Shown here piece by piece: positions 21,219 through 32,183 of a stretch of 64,000 nucleotides of DNA. Each line of letters begins with the position of its first letter. Positions within the stretch are counted from its first letter, which is position 1. The stretch is from Argyresthia goedartella. Its lineage: Eukaryota; Arthropoda; Insecta; Lepidoptera; Argyresthiidae. The position numbers and the translations under genes are program-made. The stretch spans positions 2,976,001-3,040,000 of the forward strand of contig OX463829.1 of assembly GCA_949825045.1 (NCBI GenBank), given 5' to 3'. Under the pieces are notes generated by a model, which saw nothing but the letters and a program-made list of their open reading frames with translations, did not search any database and had not been told where the DNA came from.

Positions 21219-21867
21219 AAGTCATACTCGAGAACGGGTGCTGCTTGGGGGGACTGGTCCAGCCTGGCTTCACATAAGTTATGTTCATTGCAGCTTGTCT
21301 TTGTTCTTATTTATTTATTTTTAGATAGTTATTTTGAGACATCTTATTGGCACTTATAGATCCGATGTTACAATACTAATATTAAATTAAATAATATTGT
21401 CATTAGATTAGATTATTTGTATATTGTGCATTGGGCTATAACAAAAAATAAAGACGTAAATACATGAAAAAAATACATCCCCGTCGAGTTTCTTGGTGCT
21501 ATCTTCTCTGACGGGCGTATTTCCGAAGCACTGGTAGGCTAAATGGAGTTTCCTTTTCTAGTGCGAGATTCAGTCATGAATCACCACTTAAAAGGGAGAT
21601 TTACTTTTTCATACTCAAACCTTTATCAGTCATGTACTCATTAGTTTAGTTGATCATATTTGATTTATTTTTAATTTTTATATAAGTCTCATTTTAAGTT
21701 AAGCATTATTTTTGCCAATTTGCAATAAAAGTTTTGAACTTTCAGTTTTGAATTGAAGTGGAACTTGTCCGGCCACGTCACTCCTATGCAACCACACCGA
21801 TCATGGGCCAAAATAACATTCCTCTGGATCCCAAATGCAAAACGAGGACGTGGTCGCCCAGGAAGCG
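21219..21867 (+). repeat. Repeat B, first copy, with RTE-type LINE fragment
   Basis: It is found in reverse complement at 23098-23770. The part at 21770-21860 codes for SGHVTPMQPHR and KRGRGRPG, the C-terminal 'GHV..RGRP' signature of RTE-type LINE ORFs. The upstream part includes 'ccgtcgagtttcttggtgctatcttctctgacggg'. It is cut at 21867 by repeat A's second copy. Confidence 0.75.
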
Positions 21868-22203
21868 ATCAAAAATCGGAAAGTGACCCTCTTTCCGATT
21901 TTCGATGGAGCCGAACTTTGACCAAAAAGACATATATTATGCATATATTGCATGGTAAATAAAAGCTTTTAAAAATATGTAATCGTCACCAAACATTCAG
22001 TCCGATTTCAGAAGCTAACTAACTAAGCTTATCAAAACCTATGGCAGTCGGACAAAAGTAGTCAAATTTGAAGCTACGTCTACACGTAAACTAGTTACAT
22101 TGTCAGTGCGATTCTTCAGGTATCAAAACCAACTAATTAAGGCACTAAACTGACAAAAATCAATCCGACAGGTCAACGGTCAGGTGCTGAAGCCATTGAT
22201 TCC
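21868..22203 (+). repeat. Repeat A, second copy
   Basis: Same content as 20878-21218 with a 9-bp deletion near 22017 (AACTAACTAA instead of a longer run) and an 'acggtcaggtgctgaagcc' variant end. It interrupts the LINE fragment of repeat B right after GGAAGCG. Confidence 0.8.
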
Positions 22204-22204
22204 A

Positions 22205-22612
22205 TTTTCAAAGAGAACCTTTAGGGTTCCGTACCTAAAAAGGAAAAAATAAACAAATAAAGGAACACTTCTCTTCCGGATGTCTCTCAGTCCGTCTGTC
22301 AAGACACTTTGTATCAGTAGAGGAATTAAGTTGAAATTAAGTCTATTGCGGCTGTAAAAAAATCAAAATTTGGGTCAGCGCAATCAAAAGATAGTTTTTC
22401 TAAAATTGTTTGATACTCGCAAGGGAGTCAAAACCAATAGGTACTTCCCGTATACCTAGAATAGGGAAATTTGGCACCAAGCAAGATCTTATAGTTCATG
22501 TAGAGGAATAAAAACGTAAACCACAAATTAGTAGTTTCTGCACAAAAAAAAAACTATTTGTACGGAACCCTCCCTACCCGACTCCGACTCGCACTTGGCC
22601 GTTTTTTTATTA
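22205..22612 (+). repeat. Dispersed 'gggttccgtacc' repeat
   Basis: Begins TAGGGTTCCGTACC and ends 'gtacggaaccctccctacccgactccgactcgcacttggccg', so its inner ends are inverted copies. The interior has 'tactcgcaagggagtcaaaacc' and 'tacttcccgtatacctagaat'. This is a very common lepidopteran repeat of unclear class; partial copies are at 14538, 33060, 62450 and 63180. Confidence 0.6.
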
Positions 22613-22984
22613 GTTTACTTATGTGGCTTCCACATCAGTCCCAGCTTTGATGACTTCAAAATAATCCTATGACGTCTCTCTCTCTCTTTAAATGCAAATG
22701 CATTTATCACAAATTGTGATACACATTCCAGTCTGAAATCGACGTTGAACAAGCAGTTGAATGGTTTGTGAAGATGAGTTTGGTTATATGTAGAATAGCT
22801 TTGAGAGTTTCTATTGAGAACAAAATGACTGCTCCATAGGAATATAAGATGTAATAGAAAGGTGTAGTCATATTTTAAGGACTTTTATTAGGGTTATCAT
22901 TTGAACAAATTTTATTAGGTAACCGATATGATAAGATTAACTTTCTTTTTCGGTTCTCTAAACAAATCAGCCGGCTCAAAATGT

Positions 22985-23240
22985 TTTCATATTAACAAAG
23001 GTCTTCCCACTATTGGGCAAAGGCCTCTCTTCCCCTCTTCCAGTTCTCAGGGCTCTTTCCCACCAGTTCTTGTCGTGGTCTCAGCTCGTCACTGCGCGCT
23101 TCCTGGGCGACCACGTCCTCGTTTTGCATTTGGGATCCAGAGAAATGTTATTTTGGCCCATCATCGGTGTGGTTGCATAGGAGTGACGTGGCCGGACGAG
23201 TTCCACTTCAATTCAAAACTGAAAGTTCAAAACTTTTATT
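22985..23240 (-). pseudogene. RTE-type LINE ORF C-terminus
   Basis: The minus strand gives SGHVTPMQPHR, a KRGRGRPG-type motif and then, with frameshifts, a WWERALRTG-like region to 'ggcctttgcccaatagtggga', which codes for the AFAQ.W ending common to RTE ORFs. A stop replaces Trp near 23165. It is dead and overlaps repeat B' (23098-23770). Confidence 0.6.
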
Positions 23241-23770
23241 GCGAATTGGCAAAAATAATGCTTAACTTAAAATGAGACTTAAGTAAACACTTAGTCTCAT
23301 ATACATTTAAAATAAAAAATAAATCAAATATGATCAACTAAACTAATGAGTACATGACTGATTAAGGTTTGAGTTTGAAAAAGTAAATCTTCCTTTTAAG
23401 TGGTGATTCATGACTGAATCTCGCACTAGAAAAGGAAACTCCATTAAGCCTACCAGTGCTTCGGAAATACGCCCGTCAGAGAAGATAGCACCAAGAAACT
23501 CGACGGGGATGTATTTTTTTCATGTATTTACGTCTTTTTTTTTATTATTGCCCAATGCAAATATGCAAATAATATGATCTAATGACAATATTATTTAATT
23601 TAATATTAGTATTATAACATCGGATCTATAAGTGCCAATAAGATGTCTCAAAATAACTATCTAATAAAATAAATAAATAAGAACAAAGACAAGCTGCAAT
23701 GAACATAACTTATGAGAAGCCAGGCTGGACCAGTCCCCCCAAGCAGCACCCGTTCTCAAATATGACTTGA
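23098..23770 (-). repeat. Repeat B, second copy, inverted
   Basis: The reverse complement of 21219-21867 over about 650 bp with small indels. Unlike the first copy it runs on without interruption into the LINE C-terminus at its left end, which shows that the first copy was broken by repeat A. Confidence 0.8.
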
Positions 23771-23984
23771 GCACCAGTCATCACCACCCTCGCCATATTT
23801 GAGGGAGGGGAGCAACCCGCTACACAGAGCCTCCGCAAGCTAAGACATTTAAGTGAGCACGACCATAAACTCTGGTTTCTTGGTAACAGACTTCTAATCT
23901 ACGTTGAAACTAATAAATTGTTATGAGTCACGTATTACGTACTTTCAAGCAATTCAAGCAATTATCGACTCCCTAAGACATTTA

Positions 23985-24506
23985 TATACTAACTGTAGCT
24001 AGTCAATTTATTTTCGAAAATATAATGTATGTATGAAAAACCTTTGAAGATTTACCAAAATTAGCGAAAGCTGTAATATTTAACCTAACCAATTGATTTT
24101 GTCAAGTAATTTGTCAAGGTCAACGCATTCTCTACTATAACAAGATACCTCTTAATATTTTGAAATCGGCATTTGAGCAATCAACAACGATGCAACAGTT
24201 ACCTTAATGCTCTTATGCATAGAGGGATACTATGATATCAAAGATTTTATTAATTAAAAGAGCTCATAGAATAGAATAGATTGCTACGCATACATGGTTT
24301 TTGTGTGGGTCGAGTCGCACTTCATATTAAGATTAACTTAAATTGACGTATAGGTATCTAGGAAGGAACAAGTATCGTTGAGTTGTTGACACAGAAATGT
24401 TCGAATACAATGGTGGTCCCTGTTGAGTTAATCTAACTTAACACAGAACTCGCTGTTAAGTTGATATTTATTCTTGCACATTTAATGATAATAATTAAGA
24501 TATATG

Positions 24507-24546
<40 letters not shown>

Positions 24547-24577
24547 CGTGTAAATTAAATATATATATATATTTAAT

Positions 24578-24631
<54 letters not shown>

Positions 24632-24775
24632 ATTAAAAGAGATCTTAAAATTAATCTGTGGAAATTACTTAGCTTTTCTCTCCCACTTTGGTCTAATGTA
24701 AAGAAAAGGCAAAAAATAATGTTGTAAGCAAATATGTCAATATCCAAACCATAATGAATTTTTTAATTTGAATTT
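23985..24775 (+). pseudogene. Eroded LINE 3' end, same family as 36180-37440
   Basis: 'ctagtcaatttattttcgaaaatataatgtatgta' and 'tctactataacaagatacctcttaatattttgaaat' match 36880-37090. The UTR block 'aaagagatcttaaaattaatctgtgg' to 'ggcaaaaaataatg' (24628-24722) matches 37300-37380. Coding frames are lost, and an AT microsatellite has expanded inside the UTR. Confidence 0.65.
24505..24625. repeat. (AT)n microsatellite with palindromic segments
   Basis: Three AT runs are separated by 'ttacgtgtaaattaaa' and 'taatttacatata'. The stretch 24551-24580 is itself a palindrome. It lies inside a LINE 3' UTR remnant. Confidence 0.85.
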
Positions 24776-24779
24776 GAAT

Positions 24780-25835
24780 TTAAGTCAGTGTATCTTAATA
24801 TTTTACTCGTAGCATCTAAACTAAGGAGAAGGTTTTTTGGAACAGCAAATAGTAGCCAACAGATCGAACAAGCAAACTGCTCGAATTTTCACTGCGTAAA
24901 TTAGGGTAAGCTTCACGCTATCGAAATCTTACCCGAACCTATTCTACATGCCAAAGGTTTTGCATTTAAAACGTACTGAAATATCAAGTGTAGGAAAACC
25001 TTGTACCCGGTACTTAACTTCTTCCAACGCGCCTACCTAAGTGGACTTGAATAAACAACACTTTTGTTTGCAATAGTACTTCACTTGTTCAGGTACAATT
25101 GCAAACAAAAGGCAATGGCGATGAATTTTATATGAATTACAGAGTAGAAACCCTCTTAGGCCATTCCAGTTACAGTTTTCGAAAATAAAATAGGTATATT
25201 TATTTTCTTAAACATGCGCGTGTTAAATTATTCTCTATAATCTCGATAAGCAAACCTAGATTCAGCAGATTACTATTAGGATCCCTGGTTATCCATTATA
25301 TTCACCATCACATTCCCTAATAATGACATCTGAGAAATGAAATAACACATTACCTTATATTTCATTTATTGAAAGTGAAACTTGAGGGAAACACAATGAA
25401 AGTACGATTTTATATTACACTGTATATAAAATAAACTAATCTACTGTCGGATATTTATTCGCATGGTCATAAAACACCCAATATCCTTTATATCGTCGAT
25501 ATATCTACAAAGCTAATTATTACAATAGAATATCACCTCTTTTTCTATATAGGATACAAGTAGTACAAAATAATATTAAAACAGATTTAGCACAATGTAA
25601 AATAATCATTGAGCCAGTAACATAAAAGCACAATGAAAGGCAGGATTAATTCACTTACCGAGATTAGTTCGGAACGGACGCCCAGACACAAGTGACCGGC
25701 CATGTTGTTCACTGTTGCTTTTATACCCTGTCTGACAATAACAAATTTGCCCCCTGGGTAATTTCATTAATTTTAATAACATCAAACTCTAACTGTAGTT
25801 GTGTACCTGTTGTAGACTAATTTAATTAAACTAAC
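24780..25835. other. Intergenic, nothing recognised except a short inverted repeat
   Basis: A perfect 14-bp inverted repeat, CTTTTGTTTGCAAT (25061-25074) and its complement (25098-25111), has a 23-bp spacer. No genes are seen. Confidence 0.4.
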
Positions 25836-26381
25836 AGTGGTTGCGATTTGGAAGGCACGGACAACTAGCCGCTCTAAACTATTTTGAGAACTAATATTAG
25901 TTTGAATTACGTTAATCGGTATTTGGAAGTCACGCTCTCTAAACGCAAACTAAGAATAGTTGTCGTTTTTTTTTCCAACTAAACGAATTACCGCCCCTAG
26001 GGACAGTTCTGAACCAGAATGTATCTTTTTATTTCTCGATTATGTTTCGATAAAATCGATATATTTCGTCATAGTCAAATAAAGAAACTGTTCAAATATA
26101 TTTTCAAATTATTATTAATTTATTATTACACGTGCATTTTATAGTGTTTAAATTATATTTTTAAGATAATTTCAATAATAATCCACGGATAGACCCATTT
26201 TGAATAAACTAAAATTATGTTCAATCAGTTTCAGAACGTTTGTGTTGCAAGCCGCGGGCGGCGCGAACTGTCTTGTCGCCTGTCACACTTACTTCAGTCA
26301 TTATTCTTTTCACTGTGATTTTGATTTCTTTTTGTGCTGTATTTCGTGTTATTATTGGAGAAGAAGAACAGCAGGAAACAA

Positions 26382-26455
26382 ATGTCGAAACGGCAACAGG
26401 CGCTGCTAACCGCTGCTTTTAGAGCAGCTCCATTCAAACAACGAGATTGTTCGGG
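26382..26455 (+). pseudogene. Possible first exon of Harbinger accessory protein
   Basis: ATG at 26382 opens MSKRQQALLTAAFRAAPF..., followed by a plausible donor (GG|GTATGTG at 26455). Only its position inside the element and the 'MSKRQ' style start suggest it belongs to the Myb/SANT-like accessory gene. Uncertain. Confidence 0.3.
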
Positions 26456-26713
26456 GTATGTGCATTGCAATAACTTGTTTGTTTGGTAAACAGATTGTGA
26501 TGTGTTTTGTGAATGCGACTTCTCATCTCTCCCCACTATGGGACACTGATATGCATGTCTGACATGGTACCCACCTATCTATTTTGATCTTATTCGGGAT
26601 GAGAACACCTACCACTAGGTATAAATGACAGAAATCCGCCGGCAATTTTCCCGCGCAATCGAAATACAAATAGTGAGGAAGGCATATGTTTTCACTTTGC
26701 TAAACTTTTGCAG

Positions 26714-26815
26714 GGAATAGAGCGAGGCCCACGATAATGGAGCAGGAGCAGTGGTCGGCCCTTGCCACACAGCTCAATGTATTGGGCTGCGGCAGAGATT
26801 TGAAGGAGGCAATAG
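26714..26815 (+). pseudogene. Myb/SANT-like accessory protein exon (Harbinger)
   Basis: Acceptor tttgcag at 26713 and donor gtatgt at 26816 bound a frame from 26737 reading QWSALATQLNVLGCG, which resembles the second-helix WxxLAxxLNxxG core of Myb/SANT-like domains in Harbinger-associated proteins. The ATG at 26737 is probably internal. Confidence 0.45.
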
Positions 26816-27606
26816 GTATGTCTTATATTTGTTTAGATAAGTTTCTACTGACCAGATAGGTACTAGAGTGTGAGAATGATACACATATTAATATGTAGCC
26901 CATTAATGTCCCCACCGAGGGGCATGGGGCTTTACTTAGATACAAGTAAGATTGAGTCATAAGAACTCCACCATGCTGGCTCTGCCGGTTCGATATAGGG
27001 GTGTCAACCATTAATAGTGGCCAACCCAACTGTCAGAAGAAATCAAGCTGCCCTTTTAGGGCCTATGACACATCTACCACCGAGTATGAGAAACATAAGT
27101 GATACAAATAGATTAACTGGCCTAGAATTAGCCGGAGAACATAGCTTATTATGAAAGTTATGTCATTCATGAATTTGTTTGTATTGTGTAATGTATTCTT
27201 TTTAAATTGTATTGTATAGGCGTGGACCTAGTGGCCATGCCGTGGTCATTACAGCAAAGCAAGTCATTCTAGTGGTCATAAGCATAAATAATAGCTAATC
27301 AATAAATTGTGTTGATGAACTTGTCCGCCAAGAAAAGTCCCATGCTACTCTAATACTTCCATGTCGGTTGGATTTTCTACTGTCTGACGTCTTAATGCCG
27401 TCTCGCTCAAGAGTATGGATTGCATGTCTTTTGTTAGTCATTTTCATATTAATTAGTTGAATGGTAGCTTGTTGTATATTTCATTTAGGCTGTTGCTTTT
27501 CAAGATGTGAATAATGAAAGCAATAATTTGTTTGCTTACAAATTCTTTATGTCTCTGTTATACTTCATAATACAAATACTTATGTAGTCTTTTGTTTACT
27601 TTGCAG

Positions 27607-27790
27607 GGCAGCGGATTCACCTGCACTCCTGTTGGTGCAGGCTTTAAATGAAAACTCCCGCTTGATGCGTTAAACTTTGCGGGAGTCAACAGCTGAATAG
27701 ACGGCCGCTATCAGGGCTGACACAACCGCTGTTGCCGTGTGCTCGAGCCGCCAGACTGTGCAGAGGCACACGGAACCACAATTAATAAAT
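27607..27790 (+). pseudogene. Accessory protein C-terminal exon (Harbinger)
   Basis: Acceptor ctttgcag at 27606. The frame reads DSPALLLVQALNENSRLMR, a stop, TLRESTAE, a stop, then TAAIRADTTAVA. This is the Ala-rich coiled-coil tail usual for these Myb/SANT proteins. Two in-frame stops show decay. Confidence 0.45.
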
Positions 27791-28835
27791 CAGTTTGTTA
27801 ATAAAATATTTAAAAGTATAAGATTGTGTTTATTTTTTATGTAAATTAACAAGGTTAGCCCGCTGCTGTCGGCCTTCCTGCAGGAAGTCAAACGCGTCTT
27901 CAACTTGCAGCAGTGGTCTCCTCTTCGTCTTCTGAATCTAAAATAAAAATAATATATAGTAGGTCTATATAATATTGGTATGTATTTCGAAAGTTTTGGC
28001 AAACGTTATAATCGGTGAACTTTTGCAGCTTCCATTCTTATGTCTATATATATTGCCATCATAGTTATGAGCCTGGCATAGTTTGGGCTGCAATATGCAA
28101 GTATAATCAATTTAGTTTACCTATCATAACTGAAGAAGAGGTAGAAAAATGAAAGGCACGGGACCTGAGTAGGTATAGATCTCGTGGTAAAGGAAGGCCT
28201 GTACCCGGCAGTGCGTAAATGTGCGCTGATTTAATTGATTGAAGGAAATTGATAAGTATGTGAATAACAATCTGTTCTAACTTACCGCCCGTAAATAGAC
28301 TCTTCGTCTAGGGCTAAGAAGCCGCCACGCATTCGATATCCATTTTATTTCGTTATACATATTTTAGGATCAAGAATTCACGACGCGTGAAAACCGCCAA
28401 AATAGAAGTCATGACAAGAAAAATAAATTTCCCGCTTAAAGTTACGTTCGATTGATTGATTGATTAAATTGCTTAAATTAAATTAAATTAAATTGAAATA
28501 CACACGAAATAATAGTTTTCATACGAAATCTGACCAAAATGGCCTCAAGCTAATTTTAATTGCCACCAAAACCATTACCGTCCATTTTAACTGCTATCTG
28601 TCAAAAAGGAACTAAAATCGGCCATCTAAAATGCCTTCCGAATACGAAATCCATACAAATTGGCACACACTAAACTAGACAAGTTAAAATTAACTTTTAA
28701 AAACAAATATCGATTAATTTTGGCGCCTTCCGAATACCGATTAAAGCTAAGCAACTAAGATGACGTCATGATGACGTTTAGTTGTCTAGTTGGCTGTTAA
28801 TTTTAGTTTGTGTCACCTTCCAAATCGCAACCAGT

Positions 28836-29368
28836 ATTATATATTTACGTATCTATTGTTTTGTCCTTTTTTTCTAGGTTCCGGAAATCCTCAGATTTTC
28901 ACCGGAGAATCCTCAGTATCATTCCGTGCCATCGCCGATACTTTGACACTGGCAGAATCATCAAAACGATGAAAGCCATTAATTAGGAGAAAAAAAAAAA
29001 AAAAAAACAAATTTGCCGCCACACGTGGCCGCTTTGGCGCCACACAAACATAATTGTAGAAAGACAGAAATACATGTAAAATCTTAGTGATTTAAATCGT
29101 GTAAAATATTATTAATTATTATGACAATTATCTGATATTATGATCTTATTATTTATTATAAATTATATTTATAGAAACAACTATTTCGAATATACCGGAA
29201 ATTGATTAAATAAGGACTTGTAAATTCTAATATGATTACCATAATTAATTTCGCATTTTATGATGAATTTAAGGCTACTTATTTATGATTACAAAATCAT
29301 CTTATACAATAATCATATTTATTACGGAAATGCGGAAGTGACAATGACAGGATATTGACTTGAACACC
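28836..29368. other. AT-rich intergenic with an 18-A run
   Basis: A poly-A tract lies at 28990-29007. No feature otherwise. Confidence 0.4.
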
Positions 29369-29467
29369 ATTTATAAATTCTTAAACGTTGTTAATAATTT
29401 AATTTGTATTTCATAATGAATATCCTGTCATTAATTTATAATTAATTACTACTTTACTGATATGTTA
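29369..29467 (+). repeat. 99-bp direct repeat, left copy (LINE target-site duplication)
   Basis: Identical over all 99 positions to 31521-31619. It immediately precedes the 5' truncation point of the LINE; flanks outside the two copies differ. This is what an unusually long target-site duplication would look like. Confidence 0.9.
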
Positions 29468-31520
29468 ACAACTACTTTGTGAATGTGGGAAAAAAACTGG
29501 CAGAGGCCATTAAAACTAAAAATATTTGCTTAAATAATCAATCTCAAGCAAGACTGCAATCGTTTTCTTTGCTAGGAACGGATTCTGACGAAATCGATAG
29601 TCTCATCATGAAGCTAAAAAACGACTGTTCAAATGGCTGGGATAACATTTCCAATAAGATACTTAAAGAATTTAAGACTAAATTTGTTCCAGTCCTTACA
29701 TTCATCTTTAACTTGTGCCTTGAGAAGGGAATTTTCCCGGACGCTCTCAAACAATCAGTTGTTATACCTATTCACAAGGGGGGCGATAGAGACCGTGTCG
29801 ATTGCTATGGGCCTATTTCGATACTGCCATCTCTCTAAGATCCTAGAACGTATCATTAATTCACGACTGACTCACTTCTTAGAAAAATATCAGTTCGGTT
29901 TTCGTTCTGGCAGATCCACATCTGATGCAGTCCATGAGCTCACAAGCTATGTTGCTGAAAACCTTGATGATAAAAGGAGGTGTCTGGGTATCTTTCTTGA
30001 TCTGGCCAAGGCATTTGACACGGTCTCCGTTGACCTCCTCATAACAAAACTAGAAAAAATAGGTATCAGAGGCATACAGCTTGAGCTTTTTAGGAGCTAC
30101 TTAAGCAATAGGCTGCAATGTGTAAAAATAGGTGAACACACAAGTTCCTCTCAATCAGTCCATTGGGGTGTCCCTTAGGGCAGCATACTTGGACCTACTC
30201 TATTCACAATCTACATAAATGAGCTCTGTTGTCTTGAGTTGCCCCAATGCAAAATTGTGGCATATGCCGATGATACCGCATTACTTTTCTCGGGTTCATG
30301 TTGGGAAGAGGTAAATTCCTGTGCACAAGCTGGCCTCAATGAAGTCGTAGATTGGCTACAACAAAATATTTTAACTTTGAATACTGCAAAAACCAAATAC
30401 ATTACCTTCTCGATTAATAACTCAACCCAACCAACAAATGATTTCAGTTTAGTTGCTCATGAGTGTGCTGATTCTGTTGCTGGCTTCTGCGGCTGTGGAC
30501 CCTTAGAACGGACATCCTCAATGAGATATCTAGGTATCATGCTCGATTCTAACCTAAATTTCCAAATTCACATTAAAATGCTCAGCTCCAAGGTTAGGAA
30601 ACTGACTTATATCTTTAAGGGTCTTAGACATGTGGCTGAACCGCTTCTGATGAAAAGGATATATGTGGCATTATGTGAATCACTCTTACGATACTGCATC
30701 TCCAGTTGGAGAGGTACTCATAGGAGTACACTTTTGCAACTTGAGCGGGCTCAAAGAGCGGTCTTGAAGGTGTGTACATTTAAACCATATTGTTTCCCTA
30801 CAACTGAATTGTACAGCTTCTGTGATGTCCTCTCTGTTAGAAAGCTGTTTATACATAGCATTGTTCTGAAACAACACAAAAACAATTCCCCACATCAAAA
30901 TAACTCACGTACTAAAAGAAGAAGAGATAAAGTATTTCACATAGTATTAGTACGAACCAAATTTATGCAGCGATTTTTTAAATTTCTGGGACCCTATATT
31001 TATAATAATCTGAGTAAGCACATTGACCTTTGGTCTAATAACACATTTGATAATAATAAAAACATACGTCTTTGGTTGCGCACACAAACATATGATGACT
31101 GCGAAAAACTTATGATCGTCTAACACAAGTCCAATTATATTTATATCAAAATAATAGTCACATTAACCCTCACAGGCACTACACACCTCATTACTTCCAA
31201 TCACACACTCACCACACTCCCCATATTCTCTCCCACTAACATAAATCACCAACACTACACACCAAACTATTACGTTTTTGCTGATCTTATATTTTTAAAT
31301 GTCAGAAGTTATATTTTTATTTAAAATTTCACATTGTTTATACACTATGTAGTATTTAAATCTGAGGCATTTATTCTTGTGGGAAGTAGCAGCAACTTAT
31401 CCTAAAACACAGGGTTTCGCCCTATTTTAGGGAGTAGCGATACATCCCTTGTTTAACCTGCTAAACAAGCTTGTAATGTACATTTATTTCTGTAAATAAA
31501 CGATTATTATTATTAAAAAA
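29468..31520 (+). mobile_element. 5'-truncated non-LTR retrotransposon (jockey/CR1-like)
   Basis: Contains reverse transcriptase but no endonuclease, and ends with a UTR ('ctgtaaataaacg') and the tail 'attattattattaaaaaa' directly against the right 99-bp repeat. The same LINE family, with its ORF1, is at 58020-61655. Confidence 0.85.
29479..31123 (+). pseudogene. LINE ORF2 reverse transcriptase, nearly complete but broken
   Basis: RT domain blocks are in order: NGWDNISNKILK, VIPIHKGGDRDRVDCYGPIS, FRSGRSTSDAV, FLDLAKAFDTVSVDLL (motif A), GVP-stop-GSILGPTLF (motif B), AYADDTALLFSG (catalytic YADD, motif C), then LGIMLDSNLNF and the thumb/C-terminal part to LMIV-stop at 31123. There is one frameshift near 29825-29835 and one CAG-to-TAG-type nonsense at 30176-30178. 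The rest is open, so the copy is fairly young. It would copy its RNA at the target site. Confidence 0.88.
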
Positions 31521-31619
31521 ATTTATAAATTCTTAAACGTTGTTAATAATTTAATTTGTATTTCATAATGAATATCCTGTCATTAATTTATAATTAATTA
31601 CTACTTTACTGATATGTTA
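31521..31619 (+). repeat. 99-bp direct repeat, right copy
   Basis: A perfect match to 29369-29467. The two copies bracket the LINE exactly. Confidence 0.9.
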
Positions 31620-32029
31620 TTTACAATATTTTATTATATGCTCTTACGGATACGGATATTCTGTCACGCGTAAATTTTCATATTTCCGAAAATACATTAT
31701 GCAAAATATCGAATTTACAGCCAATGACTATAATGTTAATTCAAAAAAGAAACACGCCAGAAATGAAGTATGAAAGTGCAGACTCATTTGAATTTTGAAC
31801 ACAGTGCACGCCAGAAATGTAAGTCTAAGAAAGAGACGTTTTATTTAAATTTCGAATATGAATTGAAAATGCACAGTTTTCAAAAATTGAGCATACACCA
31901 TTACAAGGCCGTATCATCGTAACTCGATGATGAAAACCACACGAAAAAAATATCCACCATTATCGGAAAAACGAACTAAACCGCTAAAAAGAAAGTGTTG
32001 AGAACTATCATTTCATTGATTAAATTATA
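31620..32029. other. Unrecognised sequence upstream of recombinase-like fragment
   Basis: The block 'cacgccagaaatg' occurs twice (31756, 31809). AT-rich. It may be the 5' part of the element that carries 32030-32165. Confidence 0.35.
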
Positions 32030-32165
32030 ATGAGTTCCAATGAGAGTGAATGTACTCCACCAAATTTAAGGGTGAAAGCTAAATTGGCCATGTAAAATTT
32101 GTTACCTAAGAAATCTAGGGAAATGTATACAAAAGCTTACGATAATTTCATGTCCTGGAGAATTA
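32030..32165 (+). pseudogene. N-terminal fragment of tyrosine-recombinase-like (Crypton-type?) protein
   Basis: ATG at 32030 reads MSSNESECTPPNLRVKAKLAM, a TAA stop, then NLLPKKSREMYTKAYDNFMSWRIKKG. The pattern 'LLP.KS...Y...Y..F..WR' is the SAM-like start of a group of insect tyrosine-recombinase-like proteins (Crypton-type or their domesticated relatives). The catalytic domain is absent because a MITE begins at about 32184. Identified from memory of the family pattern; no search was possible. Confidence 0.4.
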
Positions 32166-32183
32166 AAAAAGGGTTTTTTATAG

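Larger units (their letters stand above)
25839..28832 (+). mobile_element. Harbinger-like DNA transposon, ~3 kb, non-autonomous
   Basis: The ends are inverted: GGTTGCGATTTGGAAGG at 25839 and its complement ending at 28832. They are flanked by the 3-bp direct repeat AGT (25836-25838, 28833-28835), the target length typical of PIF/Harbinger. A second inner inverted pair, AATCGGTATTTGGAAG near 25915 and CTTCCGAATACCGATT near 28727, marks subterminal repeats. Inside are exon-like pieces of a Myb/SANT-like accessory protein. I find no DDE transposase. The assignment to Harbinger rests on the target duplication length and the accessory gene. Confidence 0.65.

Noticed and set aside
22928..23275. 115-codon protein on the + strand
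   Set aside because: It is antisense to the RTE-type LINE C-terminus on the minus strand.
29633..30178. Intact independent RT gene
   Set aside because: It is a middle slice of one LINE ORF2 bounded by a frameshift and a TAG nonsense codon.
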